Positions 10,428-20,904 of a stretch of DNA of 64,000 bases are shown here, piece by piece. The notes under the pieces were generated by a model that saw only the letters and a program-made list of their open reading frames with translations, was not told where the DNA came from and did no database searches. Each line of letters starts with the position of its first letter. Position 1 is the stretch's first letter. Location of the stretch: contig OY856409.1 in assembly GCA_963693085.1 (NCBI GenBank), positions 294,848,058 through 294,912,057 of the forward strand, given 5' to 3'. Made by a program: the position numbers and the translations under genes. This stretch comes from Alisma plantago-aquatica (lineage: Eukaryota; Streptophyta; Magnoliopsida; Alismatales; Alismataceae).

Positions 10428-11824
10428 CTACAGGGTGAGACAATTATAAAAAATCGTCCCAGTGAGAGATATAACTCTTCGCCAGAAGCATAATTATTGA
10501 AGCATAAGAGAATAAATGTACACAAAGAAGTTATGTATATTTGAGAGTAGTTAAAACAATGTTTAACAGATTAAACTATTCTTTCTACTAAAAGCAATGC
10601 AACTATAAATTGATAAAATCACATGTCACTTATCACATCACTAACTCCCTTCAGACTTGGATCATATATCCATTGCCTGGCATTATTATTTGGGAAAGGA
10701 TGGCCTGTAGCCATACTCCTTCTCCCAAAGTGTTAGGATTCCAACTCCACAACATATCTGCATAACTTGTACATATGATATCAGACTTAACATTACTTAT
10801 GTAATACAAGGGTTATTTACATTAATAACCCATTAGACTGTAGTTAAGCTTTTCATAGGATTATTCTGTAAAAGAATTTCACATAGAAACACTTTGGTTT
10901 AGGTCATGCCTCATATTTTTAATATTGGGATATCAATCCCTAACCATCTTATTAATATGAAATCCGGAATGTGGGAGTTCAAACCCCTGGACTAATCATA
11001 GCATTTTTTACCAAGTAACATCTCATTTTATCTGGTTATCTAAATAATATGACCTTTGAAGATCAACAAATCATATTACTCGTGGCTCATTCAACCTATC
11101 AAGCTCATATGTTATCACTTACCAGATAACATGACATTTAGTTATACTCTTGAATTATAGGTAGCAAGTGTTCTTAATGCAATTAGCATTATAAATCTTA
11201 CCAGGATCTGATCACGTCTATATGAAACATGTCAAGCTTAACTATTATCAGTTATTCCATATACTCCCACATACTCTAAAGTATGTGATCCAGGAGTTCC
11301 CTTTGTGAAACCTGTTTCACTATTATTTAAATTCTGACAATGATGGATCTATGATCAGGGCTCTACATGGTATGATTATACTTGATTATTAGGTACATAT
11401 CAGTATTCTTTTAGCATCATACATGTTTCCAAACATTCAAGTACTAAACAAGGCTATAACAGAAGAATACTAAATGTACAAGTATAACTCATATCAGTTA
11501 TCAACTAGATATCAATTCTTAATCATCTTATCACTATGATTCAAGAACATGGGTGCTCACACCCTTATATCATCATAACACTTGCTATCAAGTGCCATAT
11601 CAGCATCAAGTCATCTATTAGCATGACCTTGATTGAAGCAATGTATATACTTTTCACATATCATTACTCTAAAAGCTTATAATTGTTTTCAAGGAATATG
11701 ACATCATAACTCATACCTGGCTATGATTACCTCATAATATCAACTTGTATGACTTATACAAATAAGGACATGCATATATAACAATGTCAGCACAATACCA
11801 AAACTTCTCAATTTCATAATAGGA

Positions 11825-11943
11825 CACCACGGCTGTGCCACCTTGCACGGTCGTGCAAAGTAAGACTACCACGGTCGTGCTCCCTTGCACGGTCATGCAA
11901 GCTAAGGCTACCACGGCCGTGCTCCCTTGCACGGTCGTGCTAC
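11825..11943. repeat. CCACGGCCGTGC / GCACGGTCGTGC tandem repeat, 5' LTR copy
   Basis: Same three-unit block as at 3985-4110, with a few C/T differences. Confidence 0.8.
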
Positions 11944-11957
11944 ATAAGATCATTCCA

Positions 11958-12011
<54 letters not shown>
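11958..12011. repeat. TA microsatellite
   Basis: About 50 bp of near-perfect (AT)n. The other LTR has only about 20 bp at 4136-4155, so the tract has expanded or contracted since insertion. Confidence 0.95.
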
Positions 12012-12013
<2 letters not shown>

Positions 12014-12549
12014 TAATCTTTCATTCTTTTAACTTGATTAGGTCACATCAACCCTTCAATCAAGTACATGCTACTATGGTTAACATAGTGTATCAAGCTA
12101 TTAATCCTATAAACAATTAAGAATTCTCCCTTTAATTGGTTCTTAATCACTTAGGTATTATTAGGGTTTCAACCTTCACACCTTCATTGATTATCATTAC
12201 TAATCATTATTGGATCAATAGAACATTCATCATCTTAATTCTCAAGGATTCAATCACATTGGACCTCCACTTCATAAGGTATCCAATTGAATTAGGGTTT
12301 CCAATGTTGACTCCTTCAATCTTTGAATTCATGGAACCAATCATCAATTGGACCTATACTCATACCTTAATTGAGTTTAATAGGTCAACCTTAAACTGAT
12401 TTGTCCCTCACTTGACCCTCAATTGACCATCAATTAGGGTTTAACTCAATTGAATTAGGGATTGGAATCAATAACCCTTCAACATATTTCAATGTGGGAC
12501 TAATTGATTTGAACCTATTGAACCATCATTACATTGGGACATGACCTGA

Positions 12550-13890
12550 CCCCAAACGGTATTGAGGTAGTTTGGATGACCTCCAAACGGTCTTGAGACC
12601 GTTTGCCCATCATATCATCAAAATCCAAGTCAACCAATTAAGGTTTGGATCATTGGATTGATCACCAAAACAACAATTGATTACATTCCAACTTAGTATC
12701 ATTGGATCATCAATTGCTTAACCATACTCACCCCTAGACCTCCAAACGGTCTTGGGTGACCTCCAAACGGTCTTGAGACCGTTTGGATGAGTTACAAACG
12801 GTCTTGAGACCGTTTGGCTCACCCAACCCTTGGATTCTAGTGAAAAATCATTAGGGTTTGAGCTATTGAGTTGATCGTCAAATCAGCAATTGATTGCCTT
12901 GTAATTGTGTACCTTTGGACCTTCAATTGATCAACTATACTTGACCCCAGACCTCCAAACGGTCTTGAGTGACCTCCAAACGGTCTTGAGACCGTTTGGG
13001 TGATCCCCAAACAGTCTTGAGACCGTTTGGACCAATCAACCCCAAACAATCAACTCAATTCAATGCAAATCCAACACTTAGTCGATTAGGGTTAACACCA
13101 TATCTTTTGTCCTTCAAACACTTAACCATATCCAACCCTAGACCTCCAAACGGTCTTGAGACCGTTTGGGTGATCCCCAAACGGTCTTGAGACCGTTTGG
13201 GCAAGAAAACCCAAAAAGTCATATCAATCAAGTTGAAAGGCAGCACTTAATCCAATTAGGGTTTACATAATTGATTAGCCTTCAACTCACGATTCCTTTG
13301 GAGTTAATCTCTCAAATTTGGAAGGTTATTAACTAACATGATTATAAACAGGAATCCCAAACGGTCAACGCTTGGTCAATGCCCTCAAACGGTCTTGAGA
13401 CTGTTTTCCCAAAAAGTTCAATTAATCAAATTGGAAAATCAGCACTTAATCCAATTAGGTTTATCCAATTGTTTAGCCTTTAACTCATGATTCCTTGGGA
13501 GTTAACCTATAAAATTTGGTGGGTTATTATACAACATCATTAGGAACAGTAATCCCAAACGGTCCATGCTTGGTCAACGCACTCAAACGGTTTGAGACCG
13601 TTTGCCCAAGAAGTTCAAGTTAAACAGATTGGAAAATCAGCACTTAATTCAATTTGATTTGCCTAATTTATTGGCCTTTAACCTACGATTTCTTTGGAGT
13701 TAACCCCTCAAATTTGGTGGGTCATTAGCCTACATAATTATGAACATAAATCCCAAACGGTCCATGCTTGGTCAACGCCCTCAAACGGTCTTGTAGACCG
13801 TTTTCTCCAACCGACCTTGTGAAACCGTTTGCCCCTCAAACGGTTTTGCAAAACCCCCAAACGGTTTTGCAAACCGTTTGGCCAAGGGTG
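12550..13890. repeat. Palindrome cluster AAACGGTCTTGAGACCGTTT (A, 5' LTR)
   Basis: Full and half copies at about 12550-12605, 12741-12820, 12953-13030, 13143-13200, 13357-13405, 13556-13603 and 13755-13890. Unit number differs from the partner LTR at three places. Confidence 0.9.
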
Positions 13891-14385
13891 CAAGACCGTT
13901 TGCTAAAGTGACATAGGTATTCACGCCCCCCTTCTTCTACCTCCAGATCCAGGTCTATTCCCCATGGTTTTAGATGCAAGAAAGCAAGGAAGGATGGGGG
14001 AAAGAAGAACAAGCTACTTTTACAAGATATGCATAAGAAAGCAAAAGGTTTAGAGTTATAAAACCCGCCTTAAGGTCGTTCCTTGAGCTCCAAGCTTCCA
14101 AGATTCAAGTCTTTAATGGTGTCTTGAGCTCCACAGGTCGTCCAAGGCTGTTTCTCCAAGGAAAGGTTGGGAAAAGATGGCTAGAAAGAAGAAACAAGTA
14201 AGGAAGACCATAAAACCAACCTTGCACCATGAATTCCTCCATGAATTCGAGCAAGATGATGATCAAAGCTTACCTAGAACTGCTTGGCCGTTCTCCTCTT
14301 CTCCAGAGCTCTGTCCTAAGTTGGTCTAAGCAAGGGGATAAGAAAGGAAGTGAAGGAAACGATCCTTGCTAAGTGAGAAAAGGTG

Positions 14386-14393
14386 TATATATA
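14386..14393 (-). promoter_or_regulatory. LTR TATA box (A, 5' LTR)
   Basis: TATATATA on the minus strand, 120 bases before the predicted 5' splice site. This is the copy that would drive the genomic RNA. Confidence 0.6.
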
Positions 14394-15086
14394 CTTTAGG
14401 TGAAATTTCAACATAAGGACAACTTGTTTCTCCATTTCTCCTCTAGGTCCTTCCCTTATTATAAACAACGTTTCTCCCTTCCATACTTAAGCAAAACTCA
14501 TCTTAAACCCAAGGTCTAAAGGTGAAGAAAGCCAACTTCTTACTAAGTTGCACATATAGAAGGGTTATTAGACTTATAACTTGATCATTTAATTTATAAG
14601 GGTTATCATTCTTATTTAATTATTCAATTGAAGTGACCTCTTCATCATTCTTACTCTTAATGATGCCAAGAGTCATAAAAGATACTCTAGAAGGTGTATT
14701 TTACAAGTTGCACCCCATATTTTGGGTAAATTGCACTTTACACCAAAACTAGAGTTTTAAGTACAAGGATTGCTCCACAAGCTGCATCTTGGTGCCCAAG
14801 CTTGGAGAATCCATCATACTTTATCATATTCATTCTTATGATGTCTCAACACCAAAGGAACATCTTAACATGTGCAATTTTTAAGTAAACCCCTTTTAAT
14901 TGGGTAATTTGCACATAGGGCCCTGTATTACCAAACAATATTACAACATTGTTCAAAAGGGACAGAAATGGAAATGTATGTTCCTTAGGAGATTTAATTA
15001 CATACCAAAAGATAATCACAAGTATCTAATTACATATTAAGCAAAACATCTAGGGTTAGTTCATAACCCAGGTCAGGGATGTTATA

Positions 15087-15091
15087 ATTGG
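15087..15091. repeat. Target site duplication ATTGG, right copy
   Basis: Pairs with 2176-2180. Confidence 0.9.
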
Positions 15092-15335
15092 CCAGGATCG
15101 AGTTGAGTTCAAACTACCGAGTGATCCCCTAGAGACACTCTCCGAAGCTCCAAGATGAGAGGCTTGATCTCATCTAGACTAAGACGTTAAATAAGGGCGC
15201 TTGTTGGGAGGCAACCTAGTTATTGGTAGCTTCATTTAGTTTCTTTCACATTTGTAAGTTAGTTTGATTCAATTTTGTTTTTAGTGTAAAAAAGATACCT
15301 TAATCGTTTGTTCAATGTGCAGGACTGAGGTAGGG
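15092..15335 (+). other. End of Athila-type protease frame and post-coding spacer
   Basis: The protease frame resumes directly after the duplication and stops at a TGA near 15158-15164. After this, GCGCTTGTTGGGAGGCAAC marks the spacer typical of Athila-type elements. A T-rich stretch follows to 15335. Confidence 0.65.
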
Positions 15336-15900
15336 TCGATAGTATCGACCCTTGTGTCGATGGTATTGACAGGGGCACAGTTAGGCGGCTGCAAAGATCT
15401 CTATGAGTCGATACTATCGACGGCCTCATCGATGGTATCGACCTACCATCAGGTGCTCACCAAAACGGGGTCGATAGTATCGACATGGATGTCGATACTC
15501 GTGATATCCCTGAAGATATTCAAACGAAATTTGTCTCAGTGAAGTAGATACCATCGACGGTCCTATCGATGGTATCGATCCAGTTACAAGCAGAAAGCGG
15601 TGGTCGGGCCTCGCGAGGGTGTTTTCCCTAAGCAAAGTCGATACTATCGACTCGCGTCGATGGTATCGACGCGACATGTCACCGATCCACGAGAGGAAAT
15701 AAATGGTGATCGATGCATCAAGAGAGTCGATCCGTGGGATGGATCGATACCATCGACACCCTTCGATTGTATCGATGCGTCATCGATCTAGGCCCCCACA
15801 TCAGGCTATCGACAACCGTCGATACTAGCGGAAGACTAGATTGTGCTACAGGTGTCGATACCATCGACCCGCATCGATGGTATTGACGGGTGCACAGCAG
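15336..15900. repeat. Array of GTCGATANTATCGAC-type palindromes (internal copy)
   Basis: About a dozen and a half 13-15-bp palindromes (GTCGATAGTATCGAC, GTCGATACTATCGAC, GTCGATACCATCGAC, ATCGATGGTATCGAC), mostly in close pairs separated by 4-10 bases. Pairs start near 15336, 15406, 15466, 15546, 15636, 15740 and 15852. Flanking words such as GACCTACCATCAGGT are shared with the array in the 3' LTR at 19505. Confidence 0.9.
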
Positions 15901-15913
15901 CGCCGACCGTGGT

Positions 15914-15920
15914 TATAAAA
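15914..15920 (+). promoter_or_regulatory. TATA box before env-like ORF
   Basis: TATAAAA directly follows the palindrome array and lies about 200 bases before the ATG at 16116. It could start a separate RNA for the env-like gene. Inferred from position and consensus only. Confidence 0.4.
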
Positions 15921-16115
15921 GAGAGGGATGGTTGTCATATGACGTCACACCTTCAGAGCCTTTGCCCTCCACTTGTGTCGTGTGTATTACTGTGCGACCG
16001 GAGCCCGGCTACGAGCATCCAAGGAGCGCGATCTTCCCCGAGCATTCACCGAGCGGAGATTGTCTTCTCTGACCTTCACCAAGCTCCATCTTCTATTCCT
16101 TCTTTCTCGGCGACG

Positions 16116-17648
16116 ATGGTGCGTACAGCCGGTGCATCTTCTTCACAGGTGGATCCTATGGAGATCCCCGAGTTCATTCCTCCACCTACTGCATCTATTC
16201 CTCGTCCGAGGATTATCCACCCTTCCGCGGAGGTCCGGAAGGTCTACGAGGAACTGATGAAGAGAAAGATCGAGCCCACGCGCTATGTTGATCGGACAAT
16301 GGTCTGTGGTCTGGGGTTCGAGGCCAACCTCACCTACATCTTGAAGGGGCAGGCGAGACACACATCCAGGAGGCCCGACGAGCTATAGTACCACGCTGAC
16401 GGCCAGCCTTTCTTCGGAGAGTGGCCGACGTACAAGGAACTTGTGGCAGAGTTCATGGCTTCATCGGACATCAATGTGGTGCCCAATGACATGATTGCCA
16501 CCGATAGAGAGTGGAGAAAAGGGTGGGTGTCATTCAGACTCTACAACAATGATTACACCCTCACTCTCGCCCAGTTCAAATCAATTTATAACTGGTTTCA
16601 TAATGACTACCAGCACCGGAGGCCAGACAATAGGACAGACTATGATGATATATTCACCCAGCTTGTGACTGCACCCCCGGGCAAATCCGTCAGCTACCAC
16701 AACGCCGCGGTGGCTGATTTCGAGCATCCATTTGTGCGGATTCTGCACCGCATGCTCTGCACCACGTTGTTCGCTCGCGGCGACCTATCTCTCAGCAAGT
16801 TTCAAGAGACGGATTTGGTTTTCCTGCACAAGTTGCTGAAGTGCGAGGAGTGCAATTGGGGCGCGTTCTTCTTAACATGCGTGTTGGACGTAAAGAGGAG
16901 TATGTGGAAGGCTCCAATCCACTTTGGAGGGCTCATCACACTGTTGGCCCTCTATCTTGGGTTAAATTTCTCGCAGCTTACTCCCCTTTCCAACAGGAGC
17001 AAGGTCAACCTGCAGCATCTGCACCGCTCCAACCTCATCCTGCTCCATGATGGCTTGGCATATGCACATTGCCATGTCAATCAAGCATATCAAGAGTGTT
17101 CACTTCCAGACCTCATCTTCCACATTGAGGGCGCTCAGCATTTCCGATGGCCTGTCATTGCCATCGACGACTCCGATGAAGACGGTGGTGATGATGACAA
17201 CAACGATGAAGGCGACGAGCATGAAGAGGAAGAGGAGGCCTTCACTCCTCTTCGGGCACGAGTAACACCCCGGAAGCGTCCCCGCATGCATCTGGGTGCA
17301 TTTTCATCTTCACAACCTCCGCCACCTCCGCCCTCTCATCAAGGAGAGGATGCCTACTCCATGCAAGGGATGTACTCAATGCTGCAGGAGATTCATCAGA
17401 CGCAGCAGTATCATACAACTTCATACGCCGGTATTCAAGATACAACGAACCGGCTGTTAGATAATCAGAGGGACATTTTCGAGAATGAGCGCCTCCTCCT
17501 CGACAACCAACAAAACATCCACGACAGGTTGCAGAGGATGGAGATGCAACAGCAGCCCTTCTATGACAATTACTGGAGCCAGAATTATTTTGGGGGGTAT
17601 CCACAACCTCCACCAATGTCTCAGTACGATCCGAGCTTTCAGGGGTAA
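16116..17648 (+). pseudogene. Athila ORF1 / env-like protein, one internal stop
   Basis: About 510 codons from the ATG at 16116, in one frame except for a TAG at 16386-16388. The protein starts MVRTAGASSS, then a Pro-rich segment. A globular region without clear membrane segments runs to about residue 345. A long acidic run of Asp/Glu (nt 17169-17245) follows, then a basic RKRPR stretch and a Gln/Asn/Pro-rich, probably helical, tail. Placement after gag-pro and before the polypurine tract, and general resemblance, fit the plant ATHILA ORF1 family (the env-position protein of Athila elements). Its role is not known. The end stop TAA (17646-17648) is followed in frame by TAG and TGA at 17700-17702, so the original protein probably ended at 17702 and was shortened by C-to-T changes. 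Confidence 0.65.
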
Positions 17649-17702
17649 TACCCATCTTGGGACCCCACAGCTCCATAGTACCCACCTCCTCCTGAACAAT
17701 GA

Positions 17703-19256
17703 TCGGTATCACTGTTCCACCTTTTAAGGTTGTTTTTTACTATGAGGCCATAGTCGAATTCAAGCTTAGGGGGGAGTAGGAACAACTCTATCCTTTATTT
17801 TTCCCAGTTTTTAGTTTTCATTGTTGTGTATTTTGTCATTTATTTCTTTTAGTTTTTAGTTTGTTTGTAGGATCCACACTCTATCTAGTGTAATTATGGA
17901 TGTCTAAAATTATGTGTCATCTCATTGCTTGTACATGGGAATCAGGGGTAAATTTAAAAAAATTTAGTGCTTTTGCAAGCTTGTGTTGTTTAACTTTGAG
18001 CACATAACTTAAGGAAATGATTGGGTTTGTCAACTCTAAAATAGGAAATCACAACTGTACATTCCTAGGATTCATGAAAAGTGGACGGAATTGGTTGTTT
18101 GAGCCTAAATTGACCAAATGATAATGAGACTTTAATTTGAAATAAGAGAGAGAAACCTCTTAATTATTACACAGGTCAGTAAGGAGGGACACATAATAAT
18201 TTCCAAAGGTTCAGTCAATTAGTCTTGTGATCTATCCACCCCATTGTTTTCATACTCCACCTTAAGAACTGGAAGTACATTAAGGGTTTTAATTTCTTTG
18301 ATTGCATCCCATGTAGGTAGGTTTTGCATTGCAACTATTTTCACATATTATGTATGAAAATGAAAAAAAGATAGAATAGTTATACATGCACATTATCCTT
18401 AGGTGTGTGTCATTTAGTTGCATAACTATCATGTTGTAGCTGCATTCACATCTTTTGTGCATATAGTACATCATGCATCTTATGTCTTCTGAAACATAAA
18501 AGGTGATGAACTTGTTCCATACCTTCTAAATGCTTCAAATGTATAAGTTATGCAGTAATAAGTGAGCCCGACAAATAATTAGTTGTCAGCTATGAAAATA
18601 AGGGCTTGAAAAAAAAAGTTTTGAAAAAAAAATATTGAGAAGCAAGTAGGATTGAGAGGGAGAAAGGAACATAGTCTCACCTGCATCTTAAGAAGAATAA
18701 GTACAGGATGTAGTTCTCTTAGATATTCCATCTCACCTCAAGACGGAATGATAGTGCATGCATCATTCCACCCGAATGTAGGCATTAGGGCATTTTTACT
18801 CGCATATGCATCATTTAGGTCATTATTATTTTGTGCATGTAAAACCGTATAATGCTTCAATTTCTTCTGCTAGCCACCCATTCCATCCACCCGTTTCTCG
18901 ATTTGGTAGGCCACTATGATTTTCTCCTCACTCGTTCATATCAGGAGAGTTGCTTCCATGTAGATGGTAGTTAGGGCGAGCAACGTAGATAGGAGATCAC
19001 AACATGCACCGAGTCTGGACTGGAGGATTTTATTATGTTAACTGCCTTATATGATAGTGTTCATCAATTTTGAGGTAGATATCTTTTATGGATGATTATT
19101 GTTGCCTTTAGGGTAATTATCATTCCGTGGTTAGTGAGGGCCGGAATGTGAATGTCTGGCGGGGATCATATGGTGATGTTTGTTGTGATAATATGTTCTC
19201 TAGTTGACCCTCGCAATTCTATTCTAGAGTTTTGTTGCTCGAGGACGAGCAATGTT
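17703..19256 (+). other. Non-coding 3' region of Athila-type element
   Basis: No supported frame. AT-rich sequence with CAAGCTTAGGGGGGAGTAGG at 17761-17780, a polypurine-like word resembling the true tract at 19257, and GCTCGAGGACGAGCAA (about 19234), which is the conserved block just before the polypurine tract in Athila-type elements. Confidence 0.5.
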
Positions 19257-19272
19257 CAAGCTTAGGGGAGTT
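19257..19272 (+). other. Polypurine tract of Athila-type element
   Basis: CAAGCTTAGGGGAGTT directly precedes the TGATGCG start of the 3' LTR. Confidence 0.65.
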
Positions 19273-20904
19273 TGATGCGATGATTTTGAGTCGCATTTAT
19301 AGACTTGTTTTACTTGCATTTTATGCATTTATTGGTCATTTTGGTGGTTAATATTGCATAATTCACTTACTTTAGTCTATGATCCTTCTCACTGTCAAAT
19401 CTCTCTTGTTTTATTGTTTTGAGCATAAATGATTACAATAATAGGTTTTATCTCAGCTTATGTGGTTTTGTTTTGCAATTTCAGGAAAAATAAATTTCTG
19501 CAGCTGTCGATACCATCGACGGTTGTCGATACCATCGACGGCTGTCGATACTATCGACACAGCCACAGGCAGGAAGCTGCAAGGAGGAGCGCAGAGTCGA
19601 TACCATTGACCGGGAAGTCGATGGTAGTGACCTACCATCAGGTTGCCAGCGACCAGCCAGTCGATACTATCGACCCCAAAGTCGATACTATCGACACATG
19701 TAGATTCAACGACGGAAAAGGGATAAAACCGACGCCTAAGGGTGTCGATACCATCGACCCGCGTTGATGGTATCGAGTCAGCATCAGGCGCAACGAAGAA
19801 AAGAAAAGAAGGCTTTCTGATATCGTGAGGTGTCGATACCATCGACCTGCGTCGATGGTATCGACACTATCAGATCGGAGTTTGTTTCAGATCAGCTCTA
19901 ATCCAACGGTTGTGATATTTTTGCAACCTAACTCGGTGATTATACCTAATGAAGGTGGTCAAGAGCAAAGGAATCACGTCATTAGCCGCTACACACGTCC
20001 CGAGAAGGGGTGGAGAGAAGAACGGAGCCCAGAAGCACACCCCAGCCGTTCCGGAAGCCAAAGAAGACGGTTTCCACCGCCGAAAGGTTGTAGATCGCGC
20101 ATTCTCTGCCAAGGAGCGATTGGATCTTCTCCGTTCAGGGGTTTCATTACTTATTCACGTTTTTCTCCATGTTTCCCCTTTCTTCAATCATGTTTTGCTC
20201 TGAGATGAACATGCGGGGCTAATCCCCTTTATCTTTAGGACCGGGAGTAGCCCGGGGAAGCATTGTATGACATTTTTATCATAGTAATTCATAATTTGTC
20301 TCTTAAATCTGTGGTATGATTTCTTTTTCTCAATTATATTGTTATGCTTGATCACCATAATGATAATCAAATGCCTTTAATTACTTTGAAAGAAGAATTA
20401 ACGGTTGAAAAGAGACGAAATTCACATTAATTAACAAATCTCTTAAACAAGGTGATGTAAGGTTAATGGTGGAAACCCAGAGGTCGATTCTAATGCACCT
20501 AGTTTAGAGTATAGGTTACTACGACGGTGGAACTGACCTAGACTTAGGTAGTGAATTGTACCATGACAGTGGACAATTCTGACTACAGGCCACTACCCAG
20601 ATTGAGAGATGAACCTGAGTAACTATATGGAAATTCATACAATGAAAACCCGCGGTGAAACCGCAATCCTAAAAATCTCCATCTGAATTGATTAAACTAA
20701 ACATTTAATCGATTGCTTTGTTTTATTTTATTTTCTTTTATTTTTAAAACAACTCTCATACCCTTTTTATTGGTCTAGCTGATTGCGAGTAGTTAGTAGT
20801 AGTCTACCGATAATTCAGTGTCCCTGAGTTTGACTCGGGCCTCATAAGGGCCTATACTACATTGATGCGTGCACTTGCGTTATACGCACGGTAAAATTGT
20901 GTCA
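19273..20904 (+). repeat. 3' LTR of Athila-type element
   Basis: Starts TGATGCGATG after the polypurine tract. It ends provisionally at ...GTGTCA, after the TACTACATTGATGCGTGCACTTGCG-like block (20855-20880) that is common near Athila-type LTR ends. It holds the second palindrome array. The right end is uncertain because the 5' LTR and the left duplication are outside the window. Confidence 0.6.
19505..19872. repeat. Array of GTCGATACCATCGAC-type palindromes (LTR copy)
   Basis: About ten palindromes in pairs at 19505-19558, 19594-19632, 19659-19695, 19742-19776 and 19830-19866. Spacer words (CTACCATCAGGTTG, CATCAGGC) match those in the internal array, so the two arrays share an origin. Confidence 0.9.

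Larger units (their letters stand above)
10428..14273 (-). other. Predicted leader intron (A, 5' LTR)
   Basis: 5' splice site TCTAG/GTAAGC with G at 14273, 120 bases after the first T of TATATATA. 3' splice site CTCACCCTGTAG ending at 10428. Predicted length 3846 bases. Splicing would join a first exon of about 90 bases to the short conserved frame and then to gag. Confidence 0.5.
2181..15086 (-). mobile_element. Complete gag-only LTR retrotransposon with ~5 kb LTRs (subfamily A)
   Basis: Two near-identical LTRs (2181-7219 and 10016-15086) flank a 2.8 kb internal region read on the minus strand. In that direction the order is 5' LTR, primer binding site TGGTATCAGAGC, gag, a long tandem repeat, a polypurine tract and 3' LTR. 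No protease, reverse transcriptase or integrase is present, so it must depend on proteins from another element. The plan fits the described TR-GAG / large-LTR non-autonomous type. The 5-bp duplication ATTGG flanks it. The outer TACA end of the 5' LTR is mutated to TATA at 15083-15086. Confidence 0.93.
10016..15086 (-). repeat. 5' LTR of subfamily A element
   Basis: 5071 bp, with the same order of signals as 2181-7219. Differences from its partner include palindrome gains and losses at 12735-13205, a longer TA microsatellite (11960-12010), one fewer CATGAATTCCTC unit near 14230, and the mutated outer end TATA. Confidence 0.93.
182..20904 (+). mobile_element. Decayed Athila-type Ty3 retrotransposon, interrupted by nested element
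   Basis: This element reads gag-protease (182-2180), then resumes at 15092 after a nested insertion (2181-15091 including one target duplication), then an env-like ORF (16116-17648), a polypurine tract at about 19257 and a 3' LTR at 19273-20904. Just after the protease frame ends, GCGCTTGTTGGGAGGCAAC (about 15198) is the conserved sequence I know from the spacer downstream of the coding region in Athila/Tat elements. No reverse transcriptase, RNase H or integrase motif is visible between protease and spacer. Either pol was deleted or this is a non-autonomous derivative. The 5' LTR lies outside the window. Confidence 0.75.

Noticed and set aside
15426..15677. Minus-strand frame and neighbouring plus-strand frames with repeated SIVSTL or SIPST
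   Set aside because: They are produced by the GTCGATANTATCGAC array, which is open in several frames.
15336..15900. Repeated palindromes with spacers, CRISPR-like at first sight
   Set aside because: Units are 13-15 bp, spacing is irregular, there are no cas genes and the context is a plant retrotransposon.
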